NCBI GenBank assembly: GCA_051877895.1
Contig: JBJEJI010000089.1
Span: forward strand, 1 to 64,000
Source: UBA3775 sp051877895
GTDB taxonomy: Bacteria > Bacillota > Clostridia > Lachnospirales > Lachnospiraceae
Length of the DNA: 64,000 bases
Reading direction: 5' to 3'
In this document: positions 8,788-17,399 of the stretch, piece by piece
Numbering within the stretch: position 1 is the first letter of the stretch
How the letters are laid out: each line of letters opens with the position of its first letter
Notes under the pieces: generated by a model
The model's input: the letters and a program-made list of their open reading frames with translations, nothing else
Database searches by the model: none
What the model was told of the DNA's origin: nothing
Position numbers and translations under genes: made by a program

Positions 8788-9747
8788 TTATTTAATCAGT
8801 TCCTCGTCAACTATGTACCTTGGCCGCTGCTTTGTTTCCATGTAGATTTTCCCCACATACTCCCCAACAATTCCGATGCTCATAATCTGAAACCCGCCGA
8901 AGAAGCAGATTAAAACCATAAGGGACGGCCAGCCCGCAACCGTAACTCCGGTAAACGCACCGATAATAACATAAATCAGCATCAGAAAGCTGAGAAATGA
9001 TACCAGAAAACCCACGGAAGTAATCATCCGGATAGGTTTAATACTGCAGGAGGTAATGCCGTCTATTGCAAATGCCCACATTTTTTTCAGCGGATATTTG
9101 GACTTGCCCGCATATCTCTTTCCTCTGGCGTACTCTACCGTGGCTGTTTTAAAGCCAATCATCGGCACAATGCCTCTCAAAAACAGATTGACCTCCTTAA
9201 AATTCTCCAGCTCACAAAGGGCTCTGCGGCTCATCAGTCTGTAATCGGCATGGTTATAAACCACCTCTACACCCATTTTTGCCATCAGCTTGTAAAAGGC
9301 CAGAGCGGTTCCCCGTTTGAAAACAGAATCTGTTTTCCGTGAATTTCTGACGCCGTAAACAATTTCCGCACCTTTTTCATATTCCTCAATAAAGCTGTCT
9401 ACCGCATCAATATCATCCTGTAAATCAGCATCCATGGAGATTACAATATCCGCATATTCCTTTGCGGTCATCAGTCCTGCCATCAGAGCATTCTGATGGC
9501 CCTTATTTCTTGACAGACTGATTGCCGTCACATATTCATTTGACTCATAAAACCCGGTTATCAGTTCCCATGTTCTGTCCTTGGAGCCATCGTTTACATA
9601 TAAAATGCGGCTTACCTCTGAAATTGCCTGACGACCCATTAACTGCTCCAGCTTTGCGCTCAGCCGTCTGGTCGTTTCCGTAATGACTTCTTCCTCGTTA
9701 TAACAGGGAACGACAATATAAAGCGTTGGTATCTTTTTCTCGTTCAT
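8788..9747 (-). CDS. Membrane glycosyltransferase family 2 (GtrB/DPM1-like)
   Basis: This 319-residue protein has the polyprenyl-phosphate glycosyltransferase pattern: 'YIVVPCYNEEEVI' at the N-terminus, 'LYVNDGSKDRTW', 'SMDADLQDD' as the DxD metal site, and 'NHADYRLMSRRAL'. Two C-terminal transmembrane helices follow ('ITSVGFLVSFLSFLMLIYVI' and 'WPSLMVLICFFGGFQIMSIG'). Family members load glucose or similar sugars onto undecaprenyl phosphate at the membrane. ATG 9747 is preceded by GGAGAG; the track could start earlier but lacks support. It precedes the other GT2 gene with a 96-base gap. Confidence 0.88.
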   Translation of the reverse strand: MNEKKIPTLYIVVPCYNEEEVITETTRRLSAKLEQLMGRQAISEVSRILYVNDGSKDRTWELITGFYESNEYVTAISLSRNKGHQNALMAGLMTAKEYADIVISMDADLQDDIDAVDSFIEEYEKGAEIVYGVRNSRKTDSVFKRGTALAFYKLMAKMGVEVVYNHADYRLMSRRALCELENFKEVNLFLRGIVPMIGFKTATVEYARGKRYAGKSKYPLKKMWAFAIDGITSCSIKPIRMITSVGFLVSFLSFLMLIYVIIGAFTGVTVAGWPSLMVLICFFGGFQIMSIGIVGEYVGKIYMETKQRPRYIVDEELIK

Positions 9748-9857
9748 GTTCTCTCCACTTCCGCTTGGCGAAGTATCTCCCAAATCTGTGTAACTTCAGA
9801 AATATATATTCTGCAAAAATAGTATAGCTTTCTGAAATGAATATATCTGCCTGAAAG

Positions 9858-11276
9858 TTAAATTACTTCCTGTATCTTAATCATATTGGTGGTTCCGGCA
9901 CAGCCTAAAGGCACTCCGGCGGTAATAACCGCAATATCTCCTTTTTCCAGATAACCCAGCTCCTTGGCTCTGCTGATTGCGTGGTCAAACAGTTCAAAAA
10001 CCTCGGTCATTTCATCAATAACATAAGGATTGACACCCCAGGAAAGATTTAACTGCCTGCAAACCTTCTCGTCTGTGGAACCGCAGATTACATCACAGCT
10101 GGAACGATATCTGGAAATCATTCTGGCTGTGCTTCCCGATTTTGTTACCGTAACAATGGCTTTTGCGTTCAAATCCATTGCAGTGGTACAGGTCGCATGG
10201 GAAATGGCGTCGGTAATATTAGGATTTACCGGACGGTCAATGTTCTGGAAACGCTTGCGGTAGTCAATATCCGCCTCCGTTCTCAGTGCAATTTTAACCA
10301 TTGTTTTAACGGATTCCACCGGATAATTTCCCGCTGCGGTTTCTCCCGAAAGCATAATGGCACTGGTTCCGTCATAAATTGCGTTGGCAACATCAGTAGT
10401 TTCCGCTCTTGTCGGTCTTGGATGTACCATCATGGAATCCAGCATCTGGGTTGCGGTAATGACCTGCTTCCCTGCATTGTAAACTTTTTTGATAATCATC
10501 TTCTGGATTACCGGAACCTCTTCTCCCGGAATTTCTACACCCATGTCGCCTCTGGCAACCATAATTCCGTCGGAGGCCTCTATAATTTCATCGATATTGC
10601 TCACGCCCTGGGCATTCTCTATTTTTGCAATGATTTTAATGTTCCTGCAGCCGTTAAATTCAATAAAATATCTGAGCTGCTTTACATCCTCTGCGGAACG
10701 AACGAATGATGCCGCAACAAAATCAACATCCTGCTGAATTCCGAATTTAATGTCAGCCATATCCCTGTCACTAAGGTAAGGCATGGAAAGTTCAACATTC
10801 GGCACATTCACGCCTTTCTTGTTTGAAACCTTTCCACCATTGTTTACCACACAAATTATGTTACGGTCCACAACATTTTCCACAGTCATATCAATCAGAC
10901 CGTCATCTATAAGAATATGACTGCCCGGTTTAACATCGCTGTACAGATTTTTATAGGTTATGCTGACTCTTTCCTCATTACCCATTACCTCATCCGCCGT
11001 CAGGGTAAACCTCTGTCCGGACTCCAGAACAACGCTTCCGTTTTCAAATTCGCACAAACGGATTTCCGGTCCCTTTGTGTCTAAAAGAATTGCAACCGGC
11101 AGACCAAGCTCCTTTCTCAGCCTCTTTACCTCATCCATTCTCCGCTTATGCTCTTCATGACTTCCGTGGGAAAAATTCATCCGCGCTACATTCATTCCCT
11201 CCAGCATAAGTTCTTTCAGAACCCCCTCCTTATCGGTGGACGGTCCCAGTGTACAAATAATTTTTGTTTTTCTCAT
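9858..11276 (-). CDS. pyk: Pyruvate kinase
   Basis: Pyruvate kinase makes pyruvate and ATP from phosphoenolpyruvate and ADP, the last step of glycolysis. Landmarks include 'KIICTLGPSTD' and 'NVARMNFSHGSHEEH' at the start, 'LLDTKGPEIR', the signature 'IKIIAKIENAQGV', 'IMVARGDMGVEIP', and 'HPRPTRAETTDVANAIYDG'. At 472 residues it is the short form, without the extra C-terminal PEP-utiliser domain often found in Bacillus and many clostridia. The ATG at 11276 is chosen because GGAGG sits seven bases before it, inside an alternative ATGGAGG start at 11288. It stands alone between gene pairs. A TATAAT-like sequence lies in the upstream gap near 11314-11322. Confidence 0.96.
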   Translation of the reverse strand: MRKTKIICTLGPSTDKEGVLKELMLEGMNVARMNFSHGSHEEHKRRMDEVKRLRKELGLPVAILLDTKGPEIRLCEFENGSVVLESGQRFTLTADEVMGNEERVSITYKNLYSDVKPGSHILIDDGLIDMTVENVVDRNIICVVNNGGKVSNKKGVNVPNVELSMPYLSDRDMADIKFGIQQDVDFVAASFVRSAEDVKQLRYFIEFNGCRNIKIIAKIENAQGVSNIDEIIEASDGIMVARGDMGVEIPGEEVPVIQKMIIKKVYNAGKQVITATQMLDSMMVHPRPTRAETTDVANAIYDGTSAIMLSGETAAGNYPVESVKTMVKIALRTEADIDYRKRFQNIDRPVNPNITDAISHATCTTAMDLNAKAIVTVTKSGSTARMISRYRSSCDVICGSTDEKVCRQLNLSWGVNPYVIDEMTEVFELFDHAISRAKELGYLEKGDIAVITAGVPLGCAGTTNMIKIQEVI

Positions 11277-11405
11277 TGATTCCTCCATACAGGCATTATA
11301 CAGCCCTCATTTCTATTATAACAGTTTTCCTTCAGTATATCCTTTTTCTGTGTACTCTTTTCTCACGTACTTTTTGTGTCATTTCCGTCCCGGTGGCTCA
11401 GAATA

Positions 11406-12308
11406 CTACTCCACCGCATATTTACTGGAAAGTCCGAAATATTCCTCCATTGTTATCCAGTCACCATTATTGTAAAGCTTTTCTGCCAGCTCGGTTCCCA
11501 CATATCTTAAATGCCAGCTTTCATATTTATAGCCGGTGATATCGCTCTTTCCCTTTGGATAGCGGATAATAAGTCCGTATTTCCAACAGTTTTCGTTTAC
11601 CCATTTGCCTTCTGCAGTATCAGCAAAAGCATCGGTTACAGAATTTAAGTCAAAGCAAAGTGCACTCTGATGTTCGGAATGTCCGGCTCTTGCGGAAAAT
11701 GTATCCGCTGCTTCCTTTCCGTCTCTTGCAACATAGTTGTTATAAAGACCTTCCTGACAGCCATAGGAACGATAGCCTGAACCAATCCACAGACTGAGAC
11801 CCTCTTCTGCCGCTGCCGCCTTAATTGCCTGCCATGCATCCCATGTTTCATTGGTCATTCCGTCATAGGAATATTCCACTCCCTCAAGATCAACATGGGT
11901 ATCTTCAGGAACATAATCCGATGGAAGTGCATAAGTCTTATTTACAAAAAGAAAGCCATCCACATATGTAATACCGTCAATAATTTCAATCACGAAACCC
12001 TTCTCCGTACGGGCTTTTAAATATTCTATGTCGGATGTAAGTCCAAGTGACGTCTCATCAATAATTTCCAACCCGTCATCCGGAATGGTCACTCCTCCCG
12101 ATGCAGGTGTGGTGGCCGGATCCTTCTGTGAAAGGGAACCCGCCGGTGTCAGTTCACCAAAAACATGCTCATATGAATTGGGATCATCTGCCTGTCCTTT
12201 ATTTCCTGACTTATTTTCCGAGTTGTTATGAACTGCTGCCACAACAATTACCACCATAAGAATTACAAAGGCAATTGCACCACAGACCCAGAGTTTAAAT
12301 CTATCCAT
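11406..12308 (-). CDS. D-Ala-D-Ala carboxypeptidase, VanY/M15B family
   Basis: The protein has one N-terminal transmembrane helix (about residues 5-27) and then a Ser/Pro/Asp-rich linker. The M15B peptidase domain occupies the C-terminal half. Zinc ligands and active-site residues are visible in 'SGYRSYGCQEGLYNNYV', 'AGHSEHQSALCFDLN' (His and Asp) and 'ESWHLRYVG' (final His). Such enzymes trim the terminal D-Ala from peptidoglycan stem peptides outside the cell. The start ATG 12308 follows GGAGG by eight bases; an upstream in-frame ATG at 12323 overlaps that ribosome site. No van resistance genes are nearby, so a housekeeping cell-wall role is more likely. Confidence 0.9.
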   Translation of the reverse strand: MDRFKLWVCGAIAFVILMVVIVVAAVHNNSENKSGNKGQADDPNSYEHVFGELTPAGSLSQKDPATTPASGGVTIPDDGLEIIDETSLGLTSDIEYLKARTEKGFVIEIIDGITYVDGFLFVNKTYALPSDYVPEDTHVDLEGVEYSYDGMTNETWDAWQAIKAAAAEEGLSLWIGSGYRSYGCQEGLYNNYVARDGKEAADTFSARAGHSEHQSALCFDLNSVTDAFADTAEGKWVNENCWKYGLIIRYPKGKSDITGYKYESWHLRYVGTELAEKLYNNGDWITMEEYFGLSSKYAVE

Positions 12309-12450
12309 TAAAGATTCCTCCATGTACTACTTAATTTTATCCACATTCCTTTATAGTATAACACATCTTTATTTTCAATCAAAGAAAAACATTTATAACT
12401 TCCGTATTTGTATTAAAATAAATATTAAACAAAAGGCAACCACTTTGTTC

Positions 12451-12480
12451 TTGTGTTTTTATATGGCCCTGTGCTATCAT
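12451..12480 (+). promoter_or_regulatory. Promoter of the YcxB-like gene
   Basis: TTGTGT (12451-12456) and TATCAT (12475-12480) are 18 bases apart, about 50 bases before the ATG at 12529. It is the best match in the 205-base divergent gap. Confidence 0.45.
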
Positions 12481-12528
12481 AGAAAGCAACCGGACAAAGG
12501 TATTTTTCAACAGATATGAGAGGAAGAC

Positions 12529-13152
12529 ATGTACACCGAAAACCATATTGAATTTGATGATGAATTAATCAACCGTACCGGATATTACCTGTGGATGCAC
12601 TCCATAAAATGCCGCCATATCCGTATTGGCTTCTACATTGCATTACTTATAAGCACCATACTGACAGTGATTGGATTTCTGAGACATCTGGTACTGCATA
12701 CAGATTGGACCATGACGATAATATTTCTGATTCTGGATCTGCTTTTATTCGGAGCAGTCACCCTGATCTGGCCTCTGGTTTTCAGGACCAAGGTTATTCA
12801 GTCCATTCACCCCGAAGTTCCGCAGATAGTTACCATGGATGAAAATTTCATTAATCTTCACACTTCCATGTCACACCAGCAGTACAAGTGGTACAACTTT
12901 ATCGACATGGAAGAGGACGAAAAATATTATTTTCTCTTTTCGCCGGATGTATATATCATCCTTTCCAAGGCTGCTTTTCCAAAGGGAGGGGAAGAAATAT
13001 TCCGTTCCTTCCGCATTCCTGCAAGGCTGATAAAAGAGGCTGCCAGAGGCTCTAAAAAAGAAAAATATTTGATTTTGTTTACCCACGATTATCTTACTCC
13101 TTTGGTAAGCTTTTCTCATTCACTCTTTAAATTCAAAAACAATGAGCAGTAA
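12529..13152 (+). CDS. YcxB-like membrane protein
   Basis: The 207-residue protein has two hydrophobic helices at about residues 34-55 and 63-86. A cytosolic beta-rich part follows with 'PQIVTMDENFINLHTSMSH' and 'YKWYNFIDMEEDEKYYFLF', a pattern typical of YcxB-like proteins, in which a Trp/Tyr-rich segment follows two membrane helices. The function of the family is unknown. The start has GAGAGGAAG six bases upstream. It lies alone between the divergent VanY gene and araB; a gap of 83 bases separates it from araB, so cotranscription is possible but not shown. Confidence 0.65.
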   Translation: MYTENHIEFDDELINRTGYYLWMHSIKCRHIRIGFYIALLISTILTVIGFLRHLVLHTDWTMTIIFLILDLLLFGAVTLIWPLVFRTKVIQSIHPEVPQIVTMDENFINLHTSMSHQQYKWYNFIDMEEDEKYYFLFSPDVYIILSKAAFPKGGEEIFRSFRIPARLIKEAARGSKKEKYLILFTHDYLTPLVSFSHSLFKFKNNEQ

Positions 13153-13204
13153 AACAGCTGTTTGAGGCTCGCAAAACAAACTAATAATAATTATATTTTT
13201 TTAC

Positions 13205-13223
13205 ACCGGATTATCAGTCCGGT
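13205..13223. promoter_or_regulatory. Inverted repeat just before the araB ribosome site
   Basis: ACCGGA and TCCGGT flank seven bases, ending two bases before the AGGAGG of araB. It could be an operator or a small hairpin in the leader. It does not resemble the AraR operator that I know from Bacillus. Confidence 0.35.
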
Positions 13224-13235
13224 CAGGAGGTATTT

Positions 13236-14921
13236 ATGGCAAAATACAGTATTGGTGTTGATTTCGGAACGTTATCCGGACGTTCCCTTCTTGTTAATGT
13301 AGAAACCGGAGAAGAACTGGCTTCTGCAACTAAGGAATATACTCATTCCGTCATGTCGGAGGCATTACCTTCCGGCAAAAAACTTCCACCTGATTATGCA
13401 CTCCAGCATCCCATGGATTATCTGGAGGTTTTCACAGAAACTATTCCTGCCGTTATTAAAGAATCCGGAGTAGACCCTGAGGATATTATCGGTCTGGGTA
13501 TCGACTTTACAGCCTGCACGGTTCTGCCTGTAATGCTGGACGGCACTCCTTTATGCTTTTTCGACAAATTTGAAGATGAGCCTCATGCCTATGTAAAACT
13601 GTGGAAACACCACGCCGCCCAGGACAAGGCTAATCAGCTTAATATGATTGCCGGCAAAAGAGGCGAAGCCTTCCTTTCCCGTTACGGGGGCAAAATCAGT
13701 TCAGAATGGCTTGTTCCAAAAATTTGGGAAATATATGAAGAGGCACCGGATGTATATAACACCTGCGATTACTTTATTGAAGCAGCAGACTGGGTAGTAT
13801 GGCAGCTCACAGGAGTTCAGACCAGAAATTCCTGTACTGCCGGCTATAAAGCACTTTGGAATAAAAAGGAAGGTTATCCGGACAAGGATTTCTATGCAGC
13901 CCTTAACCCGGGTCTTGAAAATCTGGTGGAAGACAAATTAAACTGTCCTGTAACCCCTCTTGGCAACAAGGCAGGAACCATCTCACCTTTCGTTGCAAAG
14001 TCTCTCGGTTTAAGTGAAAAAACAAGCGTTGCTGTGGCAAACGTAGATGCCCATGTCACCATGCCGGCACTTAAAATAGACGGTCCCGGGAAAATGCTTG
14101 CCATTATCGGAACCTCTACCTGTCACATTCTTCTCGGAGAAAAGGAGATGTATGTTCCGGGCATATGCGGTGTTGTTGAAGACGGCGTATATCCGGGCTA
14201 TTTCGGCTACGAGGCAGGACAGTCCTGTGTAGGTGACCACTTTGCATGGTTCGTCAACAACTGCGTACCTGCAGATTATTATGATGCTGCCCGGGAACGT
14301 GGAATATCCGTTCACGAATATCTCACCGAAAAAGCGGCTGTAAAGAAGCCGGGTGAAACAGGTATTCTTGCTCTCGACTGGTGGAATGGCAACCGCTCCG
14401 TGCTTGTAGATGTAGATTTAACAGGTGTATTCCTCGGAATGACTCTTGCCACAAAGCCTGAAGATATGTACCGTGCTCTCATTGAAGCCACAGCTTTCGG
14501 CACCCGCACAATCATCGACAACTATAACAGCCACGGCGTTCCTGTTACCGAGTTTTATGCTTCCGGCGGCATATCCCAGAAAAACGCAATGGCAATGCAG
14601 ATTTATGCAGATATAATTAATCTTCCTGTTCACATCGGCGGCTCTACTCAGGGACCTGCTCTTGGTTCTGCTATTTTCGGTGCAGTAGCCGCAGGAGCTG
14701 AAGCCGGAGGATATGACCACATCTTTACTGCCGCAAAGGCTATGGGCAGCCTGAAAGATACCGTTTACTATCCGATTCCTGAAAATGTTGCCGTTTATGA
14801 GAAAATTTATCAGGAATATACACGTCTCCACGACTATTTCGGCAGAGGTGCCAATGACTGCATGAAACGACTGAAGAATCTAAAAGCAGAAGTAAGAAAT
14901 ACGGAGGAATCCAATGGTTGA
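13236..14921 (+). CDS. araB: L-ribulokinase
   Basis: AraB phosphorylates L-ribulose to L-ribulose 5-phosphate in arabinose catabolism. The 561-residue length fits the family. The FGGY-kinase fold is evident from 'SIGVDFGTLSGRSLLV' at the N-terminus, 'GLGIDFTACTVLPV', 'WVVWQLTGVQTRNSC', 'AVANVDAHVTMPAL', the phosphate loop 'AIIGTSTCHILLG', and 'YASGGISQKNAMAMQIYADI' near the C-terminus. The start has AGGAGG nine bases upstream. The stop overlaps the araD start by eight bases, showing a tight operon. L-arabinose isomerase (araA), transporter and regulator genes are not in this window. Confidence 0.95.
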   Translation: MAKYSIGVDFGTLSGRSLLVNVETGEELASATKEYTHSVMSEALPSGKKLPPDYALQHPMDYLEVFTETIPAVIKESGVDPEDIIGLGIDFTACTVLPVMLDGTPLCFFDKFEDEPHAYVKLWKHHAAQDKANQLNMIAGKRGEAFLSRYGGKISSEWLVPKIWEIYEEAPDVYNTCDYFIEAADWVVWQLTGVQTRNSCTAGYKALWNKKEGYPDKDFYAALNPGLENLVEDKLNCPVTPLGNKAGTISPFVAKSLGLSEKTSVAVANVDAHVTMPALKIDGPGKMLAIIGTSTCHILLGEKEMYVPGICGVVEDGVYPGYFGYEAGQSCVGDHFAWFVNNCVPADYYDAARERGISVHEYLTEKAAVKKPGETGILALDWWNGNRSVLVDVDLTGVFLGMTLATKPEDMYRALIEATAFGTRTIIDNYNSHGVPVTEFYASGGISQKNAMAMQIYADIINLPVHIGGSTQGPALGSAIFGAVAAGAEAGGYDHIFTAAKAMGSLKDTVYYPIPENVAVYEKIYQEYTRLHDYFGRGANDCMKRLKNLKAEVRNTEESNG

Positions 14922-15651
14922 TGCATTAAAAGAAGCAGTACTGGAAGCCAATCTCATGCTTCCCAAATATAATCTTGTTACCTTTACCTGGGGTAATGTT
15001 TCCGGTATTGACCGTGAAAAGGGAGTGGTTGTTATAAAACCCTCCGGTGTTGACTATGACATTATGACCGCGAAGGATATGGTGGTAACGGATCTGGAGG
15101 GAAATGTTCTGGAAGGGAACTTAAATCCTTCCTCCGACCTGCCGACTCACCTTGCTCTCTATAATGCTTGGCCGGAAATCGGCGGTGTGGTTCATACCCA
15201 TTCTCACTGGGCAACTGTTTTTTCACAGGCAAAGACCTCAATTACTCCTGCCGGAACCACTCATGCTGACCATTTTTACGGAGAAATTCCGTGCACCAGA
15301 GCAATGAAACCGGCCGAAATTCATGATGAATATGAAAAAAATACAGGTTTACTGATTGTGGATACCTTTAACAAACCGGGTGTTGGTAAAAAGGCCATCT
15401 CTCCAATGGACGTTCCGGCTGTATTGGTTGCAGGCCACGGGCCTTTCACATGGGGTAAATCCCCAAAGGATGCGGTTGTTAACGCTGTTGTCCTGGAAGA
15501 AGTTGCACACATGGCATATGACACCGCAGTTCTTCGCCACGATAATGATGTATATCAGGCAACTATCAGCAAGGAGCTTTTAGACAAGCACTACCTGCGT
15601 AAACATGGCCCGGGTGCATATTACGGTCAGAAAGACGGCAGACATAACTAG
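14914..15651 (+). CDS. araD: L-ribulose-5-phosphate 4-epimerase
   Basis: AraD converts L-ribulose 5-phosphate to D-xylulose 5-phosphate, feeding the pentose phosphate pathway. It belongs to the class II aldolase fold. The sequence shows 'NLVTFTWGNVSGID' (phosphate-binding), the zinc ligands in 'VVHTHSHWATVFSQ', 'TTHADHFYGEIPCTR' with the conserved Asp/His, and 'AVLVAGHGPFTWG' with a further zinc His. The start ATG 14914 follows GGAGG located within the end of araB. At 245 residues it has the usual length. No terminator is obvious in the 112 bases that follow. Confidence 0.95.
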   Translation: MVDALKEAVLEANLMLPKYNLVTFTWGNVSGIDREKGVVVIKPSGVDYDIMTAKDMVVTDLEGNVLEGNLNPSSDLPTHLALYNAWPEIGGVVHTHSHWATVFSQAKTSITPAGTTHADHFYGEIPCTRAMKPAEIHDEYEKNTGLLIVDTFNKPGVGKKAISPMDVPAVLVAGHGPFTWGKSPKDAVVNAVVLEEVAHMAYDTAVLRHDNDVYQATISKELLDKHYLRKHGPGAYYGQKDGRHN

Positions 15652-15763
15652 TATTGTCCATGTTACTTAGTCCTTACAAACATTTAATTCAGTATAAAAA
15701 GACCCCGATTCCTTAATAATAAAATACGGGAAAGAGTAAGAATAATCGCAGAAGGTTTTATAA

Positions 15764-17353
15764 ATGTGTATTACGCAACATCTACTACGAAATTTGAATA
15801 ACAGATTTCGTTTATTTACCATACTTTTAATATTAACAGCCCTGCTTGCTGCCCGGTTCGGAACTGTTTCTCATGCTCTGGCAGATGAAGCAGGAAGTCC
15901 TGCCCTTCCTATAACCGGGGGCGGTCCGGAAATCAGCTCACAAGGCGCAGTGGTCATGGAAATAAACTCCGGCGCAGTATTGTATGCCAAGAACGCTACC
16001 ACTGCATACCAGCCATCCAGTCTTACAAAGCTGGTTACTGCACTGGTATGCAAAGAGCAGCTGTCCATGCGCGGTCTTGTTACCTTTTCTTCCACATCAG
16101 CCTCTCAGGATTTTCCCACAGCCTCTAACGCAGGCTTTAAAAATGGGGAGACTACAACAGTTGAAGAGGCAATTACCGGCATGATTATGTGTTCCGCAGA
16201 TGACTGTGCTGTTGCCCTGGCAGAAACAGCCGGAGGTTCAATGTCAGGCTTTGCAGAATTGATGAATACCTATGCCTCAGAGCACGGATACCTCAATTCC
16301 AATTTTGTAAACTCCAACGGTGTACAGGCAGATGGTCACTATACCTGTGCCTATGATATGGCTCTTGCCGCATCGGAGCTTATGACTTCATCCCCGGAAT
16401 TTAAAACTGCTGCAGGAAACACTTCTGCCACACTTTCATCATCCGGCGGTTCTCTTACGGAAAAAATAGTCTACAATACCCACCGTTTTATTAAAGGTAC
16501 CGACAGCTATTCCTATTGTTATGCAGGGAAAACCGGTGGTACGTCTTATGGCGGTGACGGAACCTGGTCCCTCTGCACCTTTGCCACTTACAAGGGCATG
16601 AATCTGGTGTGCATTATTATGGGTGCTCCTTCTAACGACAGCACCTATGAAGATACCAAAGCCCTGTTTGATTATGCTTTTGAGAATTACGAAAGCAACC
16701 CGGCTTCAACTTTTCTTGCAAAATCCGGAACAGACATCGGCTCCTTATTTTCCGGCGAAGTTTTTATTGAAACCTCTACAAAAAGTACAATTTTTACAGA
16801 CCCGGATGCGGTAATTATTCTGCCAAAAAACTCAGACAGTTCAAACATCACCAGTCTGGTAAGCTTTACACAGATAAACCGATTTACCTACGGCAACAAT
16901 ATAATAGGAAATATCCGTTTTTATTACGACCACAAGCTTTGCGGAGTCGCCGATATTCTTTTTTACAGCGAGAATGCCTCTATGGGACAGTCCGAATTTA
17001 ACAAATATTTCCCGGACTTTCTTATTGACCCTGACAGTAACACTGATACAAACATTTACTCGGATTTTGGGAATACCGGAACAACGGAAAAGCAGGGATT
17101 TTTCTACAAAATAAAAGCAGGCATATACTCACTGTACACACCTGCCAAGTTTTTCTCATTTATTTGTGCCCTGTTTATCTTTCTTATAGGACTGCTGGTT
17201 ATTTTCCTGATTTTCCCTGTTGAGGTGAAAAGAAAAGACCGGCTGTACAGACAGGACAGAGAAAGTTTCCGTAATTCTTCTCAGGGAGATGAGCTCTCAG
17301 AGGTCCGTGCCATAAGAAATTCTGATGTAGAGGACATGCACGAAATCCATTAG
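15764..17353 (+). CDS. S11 family D-Ala-D-Ala carboxypeptidase-like protein (DacA type) with altered SxN motif
   Basis: The protein has an N-terminal signal peptide or anchor (about residues 16-36), a penicillin-binding carboxypeptidase domain and a C-terminal transmembrane helix (about 465-487) followed by a charged cytosolic tail. The catalytic SxxK is present as 'PSSLTKLVTAL' and the KTG triad as 'AGKTGGTSYGG'. The second motif, normally Ser-x-Asn, reads 'CSADDCAVALAE', so Asp replaces Asn. DacA-type enzymes remove the terminal D-Ala of peptidoglycan; with this change the activity is uncertain. Start ATG 15764 follows AGAAGG. It stands apart from araBD by 112 bases and converges with the MerR gene. 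Confidence 0.85.
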   Translation: MCITQHLLRNLNNRFRLFTILLILTALLAARFGTVSHALADEAGSPALPITGGGPEISSQGAVVMEINSGAVLYAKNATTAYQPSSLTKLVTALVCKEQLSMRGLVTFSSTSASQDFPTASNAGFKNGETTTVEEAITGMIMCSADDCAVALAETAGGSMSGFAELMNTYASEHGYLNSNFVNSNGVQADGHYTCAYDMALAASELMTSSPEFKTAAGNTSATLSSSGGSLTEKIVYNTHRFIKGTDSYSYCYAGKTGGTSYGGDGTWSLCTFATYKGMNLVCIIMGAPSNDSTYEDTKALFDYAFENYESNPASTFLAKSGTDIGSLFSGEVFIETSTKSTIFTDPDAVIILPKNSDSSNITSLVSFTQINRFTYGNNIIGNIRFYYDHKLCGVADILFYSENASMGQSEFNKYFPDFLIDPDSNTDTNIYSDFGNTGTTEKQGFFYKIKAGIYSLYTPAKFFSFICALFIFLIGLLVIFLIFPVEVKRKDRLYRQDRESFRNSSQGDELSEVRAIRNSDVEDMHEIH

Positions 17354-17399
17354 CGGACCACACAGAAAGCATTCAATTATTTGTTCCATACTATACACC

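Noticed and set aside
11314..11322. TATAAT-like sequence before pyk
   Set aside because: No acceptable -35 box lies at 16-18 bases, so I did not call a promoter.
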